Source of the DNA: Astragalus membranaceus
Taxonomy: Eukaryota; Streptophyta; Magnoliopsida; Fabales; Fabaceae
NCBI GenBank assembly: GCA_039519185.1
Contig: CM076847.1
Coordinates: 47,995,708-48,059,707 of the forward strand
Direction of reading: 5' to 3'
Length of the DNA: 64,000 nucleotides
Position 1 is the first letter of the stretch. Each line of letters starts with the position of its first letter. Of this stretch, positions 1 to 11,718 are shown one piece after another. Both the position numbers and the translations under genes were made by a program. The notes below the pieces were generated by a model that saw nothing but the letters and a program-made list of their open reading frames with translations, ran no database searches and had not been told where the DNA came from.

Positions 1-502
1 AAGGGCGAGTCAAGAAGTTTCACAGATGACTTTTCCGTCACATTGTCAATGTGTACGAGAACTGTTATGTAATTAAAAAAAAAAAAATTTGTTCAGAACG
101 TGTTTACACCCTTCGAGGAAATCGTAGTTGTTTTTACCTCTACCGAGGAATACAAGTTGTGGATCTCATTTTCAACATATTTTTTTTATCAAGTGTCTTG
201 TATTAAACCCTTTGATTTATATTAATCAAAGTTGGGGAGTGTTTCCAAACGCGGTGCCGAGCCTATGTAGGCGAATGATGAGTTTCTCGTGTAGATTCGT
301 AACCAGAGAGTTCGTATCAAGGTAGTAGTGGATCATACTTGGAGATTGATGTGCCAACTTGGGAAGAAGTTCTACACTCATTCGGTTAATTCAAGAATGT
401 TTTCTAGCAAATTTGGACCTTTCTGAGAATGTCTGTTCTAGGTTAGTCAATCGTAAGACTTGACGAAATTTTGAGGACAAAATTCTTTCAAGTTGGGGAG
501 AA
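1..502 (+). mobile_element. 3' internal tail of a Ty3/gypsy element, ending at the polypurine tract
   Basis: Non-coding 3' end of a gypsy element that enters from outside the window. It ends in a purine-rich stretch (AAGTTGGGGAG, 490-500) directly before the TGTAACATCC start of an LTR at 503. A diverged copy of the same tail lies at about 19690-20247. A second AAGTTGGGGAG at about 230-240 follows a near-palindrome of the type TTTGATTNATATTAATCAAA. No coding domain is readable here. Confidence 0.7.
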
Positions 503-3055
503 TGTAACATCCTCAAAATAATTAGTAGAATTATTTGGGTGTTAACCCAATTAAACTAATTTAGTACTTAACTGGTAAATTTATTGAGTGCTAAAATTAT
601 TTATTGGTTGTCATCGGATCGTTAACCGAATAATACGGGTCAAGGAAGTTTTGGAATCGAAATAAGAGGTTTCGATCAATAAGGTAATTTGACCGCGTTA
701 CAGCTTATATATTAAATAAATAAATATAAGTGTGTGTGTGTGTGTTAAAAAGAAAGGAAAGAGAAAGAATTAAGAAAGAAAAGAAAGAAAGAATGCGAGA
801 GAGAGTTACAGAGAGGAGAAAGGAGAGAAAGAGAGAAAAGAAGGAAATGGGTTTGGGAGGAAGAAGAGGAACTAGAGAGAGATTGGCTCACCGAAACGAC
901 TTCCTTCCAACACGAAAAATGTTCGGCGTTTCTTCCTCTTCGGTTTGGTACTAACATCATCATCATCAACTCACTCTCCATCCCTTTGCCATTTTCGAAT
1001 TTTGAGACAAAATTGAGGGATTTTGTGGTATTCATTTTCTTTTTGGGTCATGAAGCATGGAAACTTGAAATGGAAGCTTTGGTATTAAGGCTGGGGCGAT
1101 TTTGAAGAAGCAAAGGTTAGGGATTGAGAAATCAAAATAATTGGGGTTATGTGTGAATAGTGTCATGGAAGTTAGGGGAGGAAGATGATGAATAGTGTTC
1201 ATGAAGGATTTCGGGGAATTCGGTTTTACGGTCAAAAGATTTCTCGAGGTCGAGTGGGAAGCTTTGGGAGCGGATACGGATGTCGCCGGAGCGTGGAATT
1301 GATTCGGGGAGCGTTCGTACGGTTATGTCAGAAAAGCGTTTTCACGGAAAGTCTCGGTGTTTCGTGATTTTCATCACGATAGGTGAGTTCTCCTCACGTT
1401 TAGGATTTTACGTTTCGAATTAATTGATTTAATGTTTTATCGCTTTCGCTGGACTGGAATATTTCTTGATACTGTCTGGTTCGGGTTAGGAATTGATCGG
1501 AGCGAGTCTCGGGTTGAGTCGTGTTGAAATGGAATTTTTAGTGATTTGATTTCGGAAGATTTTGAGTCAAAAACCATTATTTTTAAATATGTCGAATTTT
1601 GATGAAAATCGAATGTGTTGAGTCTTTGATTGGATTGATTGATCGAGTGAGGACGTTGGATACGTTTTTGTACTATTTTGGTGTTAGGATTGGACTGAAA
1701 CAGGTACCGGAAGTGATCGGAATTGATCGGAACGACGAAAAACGCAAAGCGGAATGAAATTAGAATGCTGTCAAATGCGCACGATCCGTGCGCCCCAGGC
1801 GCACGAACCGTGCGTCTGGTTCTGTTTCTATTTCGCAAATTTTTATAAAAGGGCGCACGACCCGTGCGTATGGGAGCACGGTTTGTGCGCAGTATTCTGA
1901 CCAAATTTTCCAAAATAGCCCGAAATGATCCCGATCGATTCCAATCCTCTTCTAATCCTTTCCTAACCCTTCTATAATGATATTAGGCTTATAATGCCAT
2001 AATTTTGGGTATGTTTCAAAAGGGTTTTATAAAATACTTTTGAAGTTGAAATTGTTTCGAAAAGTCGAACCATAGTACACGTGTGCGAATATGTTTTATT
2101 AATAATAAAGCGGATTATGAGTCCTACGTGGTATGGTATAACTGACGCTTGATGGTTATTATTTATTCGTCTAGACCGGCCTACGATTCACGATATATAT
2201 ATATTATATCGACTATAGGAAACGGCCCAATGCGGGTATTGTGTTCAGTTATCGGTCAAATGTTAATGAACTAAATGTTCATGTGTCTGTAGATATATAT
2301 ATTATATCGAGTTTGGGTGACGACCCATGTTGACATACTAGGCGGGGCAGTCATGATCCTTTACCCTAGGCTCTGTGCCATTAGGAAACACTATTGGTTA
2401 TGGGGTTCGCCGGGATTAGCAGGTTTGCAGTCGGTGTTATGTTAAAAAGTTATGCGTTACGTTCACCGGGATTAGCAGGTTTGCAGTCGGTGGTACGTAA
2501 AAAGGTTTTATGGTACGGTTCGCCGGGATTAGCAGGTTTGCAGTCGGTGTCGTACTGAATTAAAACCTTATAACACGGTTTACCGGGGTTAGCAGGTTTG
2601 CAGTCGGTGCCGTGTCAAATCTTAAAAAGGGTTTCATAATTGAACCGAGAGTGTTATTAGGGGTTTCGGTAGAACTCACTGAGATTGTATCTCACTGTTT
2701 AAATGTTGTTGTTTTACAGATAACAGGGGAAGTGGAAATCCAAGAGGTACGAGTAGGTGGTACTCGGGTGGTTGCTGAAGACTTAGCTTTATGCTTAAGT
2801 GTATATCTTTCATGTTATCTGTGTATCAAGACATTTTGTCTTTAGCGTTATGTTTTTATTTCCGCTTTCTTGTACGATAATGAACACTGTATTTCACTGA
2901 TGGTTTGTAGTCTTATTTATGTTTAAGACTGTCCTGTTGTTATTCAGTGAAAATTTTATAGTGGTGTTCAGTATTTAAACAGGAAATATATCTCTGATGA
3001 TTTAGGTTTGGTACACTTGGGTATCTTTACTCGATAAAAATACCGGGGTGTTACA
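503..3055 (+). mobile_element. Ty3/gypsy LTR (copy 1)
   Basis: A 2553-bp LTR starting TGTAACATCC and ending GGGGTGTTACA, directly 3' of a polypurine tract. It contains a TATA-like TTATATATT (704-712), a GT run, a purine-rich stretch, a donor-like AG|GTGAGT at 1383, a GCACGG/CGTGC palindrome cluster (about 1780-1890), tandem units with AGTCGGTG (about 2405-2615) and an acceptor-like TTTTACAG ending at 2719. The order matches the LTRs of the intact element at 27500-36979, but the sequence has diverged widely. Short frames inside it, including a Lys/Glu-rich one at 730-954, are not genes. Confidence 0.85.
2405..2615 (+). repeat. LTR-internal tandem repeat with AGCAGGTTTGCAGTCGGTG core
   Basis: Four imperfect units of roughly 57-60 bp, each with a core like CCGGGATTAGCAGGTTTGC followed by AGTCGGTG. 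Matching arrays with a different core (GAGTTAGCGTTCGCGCAGTC and similar) occupy the same place at about 5035-5235 and 23955-24180. Confidence 0.75.
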
Positions 3056-3312
3056 AAGCCTATGTAGGCGAATGATGAGTTTCTCGTGTTGATTCGTAAC
3101 AAGAGAGTTCGGACTATAAGAGCGTCCTAGGGTAGCAGTAGAACATACTTAAAGATTGACGTGCCAACTTGGGAAGATTTGCTAGACTCATTTCGTTAAT
3201 TCAAGATTGTTTTCCAGCAAATTTAGACCTTTCTGAGAATGTCGATTCTCGGTTAGTCAAATAAAGGACTTGACGAAATTTTGAGGACAAAATTATTTCA
3301 AGTTGGGGAGAA
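3056..3312 (+). mobile_element. Fragment of gypsy 3' internal tail between two LTRs
   Basis: 257 bp homologous to about 259-502 (both begin AGCCTATGTAGGCGAATGAT) and ending in the same AAGTTGGGGAGAA tract before the next LTR. It directly follows the TGTTACA end of LTR copy 1, so only the last part of an internal region separates two LTRs. Nothing else is present. Confidence 0.8.
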
Positions 3313-5689
3313 TGTAACATCCTCAAAATAATTAGTCGAATTATTTAGGTGTTAACCCAATTGAATTAATTTAGTACTTAAGTGGTAAAATTATTGAGTG
3401 CTAAAGATAATTATTGGTTGTCTTAGGATCGTTAACCGGTTAATTCGGAGCAAGGACGATTTGGAAACAAAATTAGAGATTAAGGTCAATGTCGTCATTT
3501 AACCATATTACCACTTAATATATAAAGAAAGAAAGAATTAAAAGAAAAGAAAGAAAAGAAAGAAAGGAAGCATATGCGAGAGAGAGAGAGAGAAACAGAG
3601 AAGAGAAGAAAGAAAAGAAGAAAAGAGAAGAGAAGAAACAAAAGAAGAAAAGAGAAGAGAATGGGTTTGATGGAAGAAGAGGAAAAATGGGGCACCAAGG
3701 TTCTTCAAAACGTCTTCCCTCCAACACGAAAAATGATCACCGTTTCTTCCTCTTCAATTTGGTACAAGAATCATCAACAACAACTCACTATCTCACATGT
3801 TGCCATTTTCGAAATTTGAAGGAAAAAGAGAAGTCTTGGAGCTATCTTCTTTAATCAAGTAGTTTGAAGGTTAGGGAAGTCCATTTGAGAGTTTGGATGC
3901 AAGCTAGAGGTAAAGGAATCAAAGATTGGGTGAGTCAGGGTTTGAGAATCAAAATTGGGGTTTTATGTGAATAGGAGCAAATGGAGCTAGGAGATGACGC
4001 ATAGTGTCTTTGGGTACTTCATGGTTGATTGGGAAGCTTTGGAATCTTTGAGGAGCTTGGAACCTTAGAAATCAAGTTGATGGTGCCTAGGTCAAAGTTG
4101 ATATTTCTCGCGGGTCGGATGCTCGACTGGCGGAAAGCTTTGGAAGCGGATTTGGGCGTCGTCGGAACGTCGGAGTTGATTCGGGGAGCGTTTGTGTGGT
4201 TATGACGAGAAAGCAATTTCGCAGAAAGTCTCGGCTATTTGTGATTTTCATCACAATCGGTGAGTTTTACTCACGCTTAGGATTATTTCGTTTTACAATG
4301 AATTTTACGTTGATTGAATTCGATAGATTTTGAGTCGAAAACCGTTATTTCGAAATAAATCGTGTTTTGATAAAATTCGTTTAAGTTGAGTTTTTGGATC
4401 AGTTTTTACGGTTGTTTGAACTGTTTTCAATCAGAACAAGAATCGGAATTGAGCGGAATAGCGGATTTTGCGAGAAACCGCAAAAATATGCCTTACTCAG
4501 CATCCATCGCGTCGCTAAGCGTGCCCATCGCGTCGCTACCAGGATTAGTTTTTGCAACGAAAATGTTTCTGACTCTTTTCGCATCGCGGCGGTAGCAGTT
4601 CGCGTCACGACGCTTTGCAGTTTTTCACCAACTGTACACTGATTTTGTTTTCGCGATAATTTTTGATCCGGGAACCCGATTGAGGTGTTCTAAGATGCGT
4701 TTGAAAGCTTATTCATAGGTCTAACTGAATATACCATTTAAATGGTAAAATGAACTGTTTTTGAAGTTGACATTGTTTCGAAAAACCAAATAATAGTACA
4801 CGTGTGCGGATATGTTTTATTAATAATAAAGCGGACTATGAGTCCTACGTGGTATGGTATGATACAAACGAAGGTTTAATGCAAATGACCTATGGGTTCA
4901 TATGATAGTGGATATATGTGTATATTATATCGAGTTTGGGTGACGACCCATGAGACTAACATACTAGGCGGGGCAGTCATGTTCCCTTACCCTAGGCTCC
5001 GTGCCATTAGGAAAAATGCTATTGGTAAGGGGGTTCACCGTGAGTTAGCGTTCGCGCAGTCGGTGTTATGTTAAATTGTTTGTTGTGCGGTTCACTGGGA
5101 GTTAGCGTTCGCGCAGTCGGTGTCGTACTGAGTTATAGTAGATTCCCCGGGAGTTAGCGTTCGCGCAGTCGGTGGAATGCTATGTGTAAAATAATGCGGT
5201 TCATCGGGAGTTAGTGTTCGCGCAGTCGGTGCCGTGTTGAGTTAAAAAGGTTGCATAATAAAACCAAGAGTGTTAGTAGGGGTCTCGGTAGAACTCACTG
5301 AGATTGTATCTCATTGTTTATATGTTGTTGTTTTACAGAGAAACAGGGAAAGAGGGGACCACAGAGGCACGAGTAGGTGGAGCTCGGATGGTTGCTGATG
5401 ACTTAGCTTTATGCTTAAGTTTATGTTTCCCTTTGTTGTCTATGTACTGAAACACTATGTATTTAGTGTTATATCTTTCTTCCGCTTTCTTGTATGATAC
5501 TGAATACTATAGTTGCTGATGGTTTCTGGTCTGAGAACCGTATCGTCTTGTTTGTGTATAAGACTGTTTGGTTTATATTCAGCGAAAAATTATAGTGATA
5601 TTCAGTGTCTAAGCAGGAAATATATCTCTGATGTTGTAGGGATGATACGCTTGGGTATTTTTATTAAATAAAAATACCGGGGTGTTATA
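3313..5689 (+). mobile_element. Ty3/gypsy LTR (copy 2)
   Basis: A 2377-bp LTR starting TGTAACATCC and ending GGGGTGTTATA, with its terminal CA mutated to TA. It is related to copy 1 in both ends, the TATA region (about 3515), the purine-rich block, the donor-like CG|GTGAGT at 4260 and the TTTTACAG acceptor ending at 5338. The repeat block at 4495-4615 differs: CATCGCGTCGCT-type repeats replace the GCACGG palindromes of copy 1. Confidence 0.85.
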
Positions 5690-6240
5690 GGAAACGCGCC
5701 CGTAATGTGGCAAAATTTTATTGGTGGAGCGTACAATGATGAGAGTGGCGACTGTGCTGTTCCCTGGGGAGAAGAAATCTTTATGGATCATGGCCCGACT
5801 TATTGGATCCAGAACACCATGTTTACCAATTGTTTTGTGCTATTTTTTGGAGATTTGTTTTCTTTCCTTATTACAATTTTAAGATGTAGTTAGGTTTGAG
5901 GTATCTATTTATTATATTTGGTATGAAGATTTTATGTTAATTCACCGTTAAAAACTAAACTTTCCTGTTGTACTATATATGCAATGACTACTCTTCTACA
6001 TCCCTTTTCCAAATGGAAAATATGTATTAATTATCAGGTGTTAAAAAAATGATAGAATTAAGTATTTGGAAATTTTGATGAAAAAATACACCTTGTCTCA
6101 ATTCAATCATTACAGAAATAAGCTCCCCATTTTCAGCAAAGAGTACGTGCACTTTATGGACACTATAAATTTAGCACTTATAAGCATGGATGTTGCTAAC
6201 AAAGTTGCCTAACAAAGATCTGACAAAGATGGAACAACTT
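5690..6240. other. Intergenic; one short unidentified open frame
   Basis: A plus-strand open frame runs from directly after the LTR end to 5893 and includes AVPWGEEIF and GPTYWIQN. I do not recognise it and see no start context or partner exons. It may be the stump of a gene or element into which the LTR inserted. The remainder (5894-6240) is AT-rich with nothing recognised apart from the P450 3' flank. Confidence 0.3.
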
Positions 6241-6241
6241 T

Positions 6242-6247
6242 TTTATT
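6242..6247 (-). promoter_or_regulatory. Possible polyadenylation signal of the P450 gene
   Basis: Reads AATAAA on the minus strand, about 26 bases downstream of the P450 stop codon. Short AT-rich hexamers are common by chance here. Confidence 0.4.
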
Positions 6248-6272
6248 TAAAATGACAAATTCAAATTAAGGT

Positions 6273-8004
6273 TTATCCTACCACAAAAGGACGATGAGCA
6301 ATGGGTATCAAGTACAAGTCATCTTTTCTTTTAACGACCAGTCCAAAATTTTCAGTCATATCTAAGTCCTCATTTTTCATTCCATCTGGAAGGCTCCAAT
6401 CAAAGTGATACAATAATAATGCAAGAGCCAGCTCCACATTTATTAAACCAAATGTGCTACCTGGGCATATTCTTCTTCCAGCACCAAAAGGAATGTACTC
6501 AAAGTTACCCCCTTTGTAGTCAATAGAGCTATCATTGAATCTCTCTGGATAAAACTTCTCTGGTTCACTCCAGTAATCTGGATCTCTTCCAATTGCCCAA
6601 GCATTTACTATTACTTTGCTTTTGGATGATATATGATACCCATCAATCTCACACGCTTCTCCACATTCTCTTGGTAGTAAAAGAGCAGCTGGAGGGTGTA
6701 ACCTTAAGGTCTCCTTGACAACTAATTTCAAATACTTGAGCTCATTTATGTAGGTTTCCCCAACAATTCCTTTCATATTGAATATTTCTCTCACCTCATC
6801 TTGTGCCTTCTTCATCACTCTTGGATTCTTGATCATCTCTGCCATTGCCCAGTTTGTGGTAGTGGCTGATGTCTCACCTCCAGCACCAAACATGTCCTGA
6901 AAAGAAAAAATGCAAGGATATATCATAAGAATACAAAGTTTTTTAATTTAATAAAATTTAAAATTGAAAAATATATTTAGTTGAAATATACTATTTAAAA
7001 CTATTTTACAAAAGAATTTTTAAAAATTTAAAAACCAAAACACAATCAAACAGGAATATATATAATTTGTACATCATGGGATTCATGATGCTTACCAGGA
7101 CTATAGCCTTGACATTGTTGTCTGTTAAGCGAATATCTAGGTTACTGTCATTCTGGTGCTGGAATTTTAGGAGAACATCTACCAAATCTTCCACTTCTTC
7201 ACCTTGGCCTTCTTTTACCTTTGATTTAGCCTCTTTATGTTCATTGATGATGCTTACTAGTATATCATCAATTTTTTTATGCAATTTCTCAAGCTTATTC
7301 TTCAAACCAGAAACATGTTGAAGCCATTTAGCAGAAGGATACAATTCACCAATGTCAAAACCTCCTGCATATGATTCTCCATTTCCTATTGTTGCGAATT
7401 TTTCTGCGCCTTTGCATTTGTCGCCAAAAGCAGCCTTTGAAATGACACCAAATATTGATGAAAGTATAGCTTGAGTAATGTTGATGGGTGACCCTTCCTT
7501 TGAACCAACCCATTTGATGAGATTGGTAAACTCTTCCTCTCTTATTGGCTTAAATGAATTGACACGTTTTTGGGTGAGAAGCTCCATTGTGCATATTTTT
7601 CGTAGCTGTCTCCAATAATTTCCATAAGGTGCAAAACCAATATTTGTGGATCCATATGACAATATTTCCGTGGCCATAATTTTAGGCCTAGAAGAAAAAT
7701 TGACATCATGGGTTTTCATTATCTCCTTAGCATATTTTGGTGAGGAAACAACAATTGCAGAGATCTCTCCAAGTTGTAGGTGCATTAAGGGTCCATGTAT
7801 TTTGGCCAAGTCTGCTAATTTTTGATGTGGTATAGGTGAAATAAGATGGTGTATATGTCCTATAATAGGTAGCTTCCATGGCCCCGGGGGAATGTTTAGA
7901 GTTGAGCCTCTGTTCTTTAGCTTTCCCCCTATTCTCAGTGCCACTAGCATGAAGAGACTAAAGGACATTATGAGGGCTACTAAGTCAACGATATGAGAAT
8001 CCAT
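6273..8004 (-). CDS. Cytochrome P450, CYP71D-like (two exons)
   Basis: Exon 1 is 8004-7096 (303 codons) and exon 2 is 6896-6273; the intron is GTAAGC...TTTTCAG in phase 0. The joined protein is 510 residues, normal for an ER-anchored plant class II P450. Visible features are an N-terminal membrane segment (about 8-26), the proline-rich hinge PPGPWKLP (about 40-47), the I-helix motif AGGETS (308-313), K-helix ExxR (E364, R367), PERF (about 419-422) and the heme loop FGAGRRICPG with Cys446. It is a haem monooxygenase using NADPH-P450 reductase. Placement near CYP71D rests on the overall motif pattern. The substrate cannot be told from sequence, though relatives act in terpenoid, alkaloid and flavonoid metabolism. 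No stop or frameshift is seen and both splice sites fit consensus. It is the only apparently functional host gene in the window. An open frame continues past the donor to 7006 but is intron read-through. Confidence 0.93.
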
Positions 8005-8098
8005 AATGGAGAGAAAATCAACTAGTAATGTTTCTACAAGACAAAGGTTATTTGATGAGTTTTTGGGCTATGGTTTCAGTATTCATTTCATAGCCGGT

Positions 8099-8106
8099 TA
8101 TTTATA
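8099..8106 (-). promoter_or_regulatory. TATA box of the P450 gene
   Basis: Reads TATAAATA on the minus strand, about 95 bases upstream of the ATG at 8004. This predicts a 5' UTR of about 60-70 nt. The rest of 8005-8461 is promoter-type AT-rich DNA with no repeat recognised. Confidence 0.55.
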
Positions 8107-8497
8107 ATAGTTTTTCTGTTGATGGGTGCAACTTGTACTGCATGTGCACACACGACACAATGGTGGAAAACAATCTTCATCAATGATTTATCTATTTGTT
8201 AATTTCCATGCCTTCAACGAGATCATTTTAAAAGTTGTTAATTAATTAGCCTTTACCGGATCTCGGCTTTAAAATTTTTAGTCAATATCTTAATTTTGGA
8301 ATCGACTGTTTCCCGGGCTTGGCTTCTTTTATTATTTACCCTCGTGATATTTGTATGATAGATAGATCTGGCACTTCTTCATAGTAGATCAAATATTACT
8401 TTTTCTTTTTTCCTCCCCTTACTAGTTACAACTTAGTTTATGGCTGACAAACTTCGAAGTTCACCAGTGCAAAATTAGCTTTTAAAATCACTATTTT

Positions 8498-8711
8498 GAA
8501 TTGGTTGTTTGGATAACCGATTCCAAATGTGGACGCGGTGGCAATTTTGCAATTAATTAATGGAGCTGTGGCAGATTTTTTTAGACATTACGAATCGGTT
8601 GTTTTAACAACCGATTCGAAATGTGCCAATTTAGACATTTGGAATCGGTTGAGTGAATAACCGATTCCGAACATGCATATTCAGAATCGGTTCTTTAAAC
8701 AACCGATTCAT
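8498..8711. repeat. Left subterminal hairpin repeats of the CACTA element
   Basis: Four imperfect inverted repeats, each about 26-28 bp, with GAATCGGTT arms, a short loop and AACCGATTC. They start near 8498, 8592, 8641 and 8683. Such subterminal repeats are expected binding sites for the CACTA TNPA-type protein. Confidence 0.8.
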
Positions 8712-9419
8712 AAGGTCTGTTTCCTTACTAAAATTTTCACGATCCCCCTTGTTTTTTCAGTTTCCCTCTCACAGTTTACCTCTCAAACCCTATCTCATTC
8801 TCATCCCTCTCACGTTCTCATGTTCTCATCCCTCGCAGCTGTAGCAAATCCCCTTCGTTCTCATCCCTCGCAGCAAATCTCCTTCGTTCTCATCCCTCGC
8901 ATCGCTGTCGCATCCCTCTCACACACTCAATCAGCCTCGCGTTCCTCTCTTAGCCATCGCTCCATCTCTCCGTTCGCGTCCCTCTAGTCTCTTCGTTTCG
9001 CCATCTCTGCGTCCCGCGCTCTGCGTCGCCCTTACTCTCATCAAATCGCATGAATTTGTTAGTTCAAAATTTTCTTCTTCGTTGTTTCTTCGATTTCACC
9101 GTTTTTCGTAGTTTCTCATCGTTTGTGTGAAATCTACTGCAGATTTAAGGTGAAATCCGTTGGTTCATCTTTGTTCATTGCTTCTTCATCGGAGGTAATA
9201 AGTTTTTACTTATGTTTTGGTTTGAATGGAAGATGCAATGTTTGTTTTTGTTGGTTTTTGCCTTTTAGTATCTTTTTTAGAGAAAACATGACATGACTAC
9301 TGCTGGAATTTGTCGTCTTTGTCAAATAAGATTCTAGGTTGCTTTCTCATCTTTTTGTCTAACTGTTGCTGGAATTTGTTTTTATTTATTTAACTTATTT
9401 AATTTTTTGACGCTTAAAG

Positions 9420-10013
9420 CTGATGTTAGTGGTGGATTTGTAAATACAGATGATCTTACAGTGACAGAAGTATTTCAATTCTTTGACCTAATCCACAATC
9501 TCATTACTGATCATGATACTGTTACAAGAATTACCAAAGAAGTATGATTCTTTGCTTACTATATACTTTTTTCCATTGCCATATTCATTGCCTTGTACAT
9601 TAGTTATAATAACAAGAGTTAAAAGCAGGTTATTGAGGATTTTGCATCAGATAATGTTGTCTATCTAGAGTTGAGAACTACTCCAAAGGTAAGCAAATGA
9701 GCTAATTGTGTAATTCAGAGTGTTTTTATTTCAATTGAATTAATAATTAATCTGTTGAACAAAATGTCTGCATATTTCCATTCAGAGAAATGATTCCATT
9801 GGAATGACCAAACGTTCTTATGTTGACGCCGTGCTAGAAGGTCTAAAATCAGTTACCTCAGTTGATGTGGATTTCATTCCACAGATTGAAGATTCTGAAA
9901 GTCTACCTTTGATTACCAGTGACAAATTTAATGAGAATTCTAGAAAAAGAATAATTGTTAGGCTTCTCTTGAGCATTGATCGCAGGGAGACGACCGAAGC
10001 AGCAATGGAAACC
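9420..10013 (+). pseudogene. Captured fragment of an adenosine deaminase-like gene (N6-mAMP deaminase, MAPDA type)
   Basis: Three consecutive exons with good splice sites: about 9420-9541 (ends at a GTATG donor), 9629-9688 (20 codons, then GTAAGC) and 9786-10013 (76 codons, then GTAAGC). The joined frame has no stop and includes VFQFFDLIHNL, NVVYLELRTTPK and RLLLSIDRRETTE, which match plant adenosine-deaminase-like proteins that remove the N6-methylamine from N6-methyl-AMP. The first exons and everything after the third are missing, including the metal-binding and catalytic C-terminal half, so no active enzyme can result. The family call is from memory of its conserved motifs. Confidence 0.8.
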
Positions 10014-10164
10014 GTAAGCTAAATTGTTCAACTTGATTTAGGAACAACTTGATTCTGAAAGTCTAATGGATCCATTGAGGTGAGCATGCAGTTCCACCTT
10101 TGGCATTGAGGTGGGGTTGAATAATGTAGTTAGTTAACATATAGCTTGTGGTTTGCTTTGCAGG

Positions 10165-11080
10165 AATGCACAGTGAAAACAAGTAAAGGTTCTGTCTCTG
10201 TGCTTGTTTGTGGGGATCAGGATAAACCAGCTCTAATAACCTACCCTAATGTGGCTCTCAATTGTATAATTCATACTCATTAATTATGCTTTGTTTTTTT
10301 CTTCATATATTAAATTATTAATATATCCTCAATTAGTTTTTTTTAACTGTTCGGTATCTTTCTTGTTTATGTGTTTTTGTGGAAGTGTTTGTTTGGAATT
10401 AGAAGCAAAACAACTTAACTTAGGTTCATGGATTTTTGCAGATGTGTCTTGTTTCTAGGGTCTATTGTTCTGCCCAGATGCAGCTTCTTTGCTGCTTCAT
10501 AACTTCTGCATTTATCACATTGATGCTCCAGGACACGAGGTCGGTATCACCATTATTCCTAGTACTGCTACCCTTCCTTCCAAGTCATTAATTCTGTGAC
10601 ATTTAAACCAGATTCAATTTATTGAGTTATTATTAGTGTAGCTACTATACTAACTAGTTAACGAAGAGCTCAAATTTCAATGAATTCACATCCATTCTTT
10701 TCTCATTTATTGCAGTTGGGAGCTGATGAGATTTCTTCAGATGAACCATTGCTTTGTGTGGATGACCTAGCAGAAACAAATCTCTTTGTAATACTTATTA
10801 CTTGGATTAGGATTTTAACCTTTGTACAAAACTGTCTTAAATCAGGCTAAGAGAGGTGTTGTGCTTGGGTGTAACAGCTGGTGCTTACATCTTGACACTA
10901 TTTGTTGTAAGTTGCCAACTGTGAGTTACAGTTTTATCTAAAATAAATAAGAGTCTAGTATAGTTAACCACCATGTTGTTTCTCATTTGGCAGATGAAAT
11001 ACAAAGAACGAGTGCTTGGATTGATTCTTGTTTCACCAATTTGTAACGGACCTTCATGCACTGAATGGATATATAACAAG
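10165..11080 (+). pseudogene. Captured fragment of an NDL (N-myc downregulated-like) gene
   Basis: Exon-like blocks lie at about 10165-10257, 10442-10539, 10716-10775, 10846-10907 and 10994-11080, separated by introns with mostly canonical borders. They read KTSKGSVSVLVCGD, LLFCPDAASLLLHNFCIYHI, GADEISSDEPLL, CLGVTAGAYILTLF and MKYKERVLGLILVSP. This is the order of the alpha/beta-hydrolase-like NDR/NDL proteins, which in plants bind G-protein beta-gamma subunits and affect auxin transport. The second block has an in-frame TAG where a Gln is expected, and both ends of the gene are missing. It is a broken capture, not a functional gene. Confidence 0.8.
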
Positions 11081-11302
11081 GTTTAATAATCTCCGCTATC
11101 TTGCTTTTATATGTTATATTGATATCGATATTAAAGTACCTGCAATTAGATTAAGGAAATTAGCAACACAACATGAAACAATATTTAGTGTACAGCAAAA
11201 AATATGAAAACTGTGGCATACTTGTGTGATTTTGTTTATAAGATGCTTAAACTTTAAGAAGAAATTAGTGAGTGATTTTGTTTTGTGTGTTACAATTTGC
11301 AG

Positions 11303-11438
11303 ATTCGCAATATAGGGGAAATACAGCTACCCCAACCTCCTATGTGAACATGACTTTTATCTCGACGAGGAGATTGGGTGGTATTGCAAACGGTGTGGTT
11401 TTGTTGAGACTGAGATCAAAAATATCCCGCCACTAGTG
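11303..11438 (+). pseudogene. Captured exon resembling CLSY-type SNF2 chromatin remodelers
   Basis: An exon with TTTGCAG acceptor and GTAAGC donor encodes a short Cys-rich stretch, CEHDFYLDEEIGWYCKRCGF followed by VETEIKNIPP. This resembles the small zinc-binding segment before the SNF2 helicase domain in CLASSY/DRD1 proteins of RNA-directed DNA methylation. Only this exon is present and the helicase motifs are absent. The assignment is less sure than for the two preceding fragments because it rests on one exon. Confidence 0.6.
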
Positions 11439-11718
11439 GTAAGCATAGTTTGATGATGATTTATATAATACTTCCAACCTGCTTAATTTTTGATTTTGAG
11501 TAGACTGTGTTTATCAAGCTAGTTGTTGAAACCATTAATAGTAGTTCCTTTTCACTGTTGAGTGTGGATTATGTTTACTTTGCTTTCATTATGGCACCAT
11601 GTGTCATTTTATGATCCTTTTCACTAGTATTTTATTTGCTTACTTGTGTTGTGCATTACACAGGTAGATAGATTTCCTTATGAAGGTTCAGGGAATAGGG
11701 TGTCATATGTCGTGTCTA

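Noticed and set aside
730..954. Lys/Glu-rich frame (and similar ones at 3574-3819 and 20422-20613)
   Set aside because: Purine-rich leader sequence common to the gypsy LTRs; composition alone opens the frame.
7006..7095. Extension of the P450 first exon beyond VKAIVL
   Set aside because: The frame continues into the intron after a GTAAGC donor. The second exon resumes the P450 in phase at 6896, so this is read-through.
9420..11080. Functional MAPDA or NDL gene
   Set aside because: Only internal exons are present, the NDL part has an in-frame TAG, and the whole is inside a CACTA element.
11428..11438. Internal CACTAGTGG as a CACTA terminus
   Set aside because: It overlaps the last codons and donor of the CLSY-like exon and has no partner end or TSD; a chance match.
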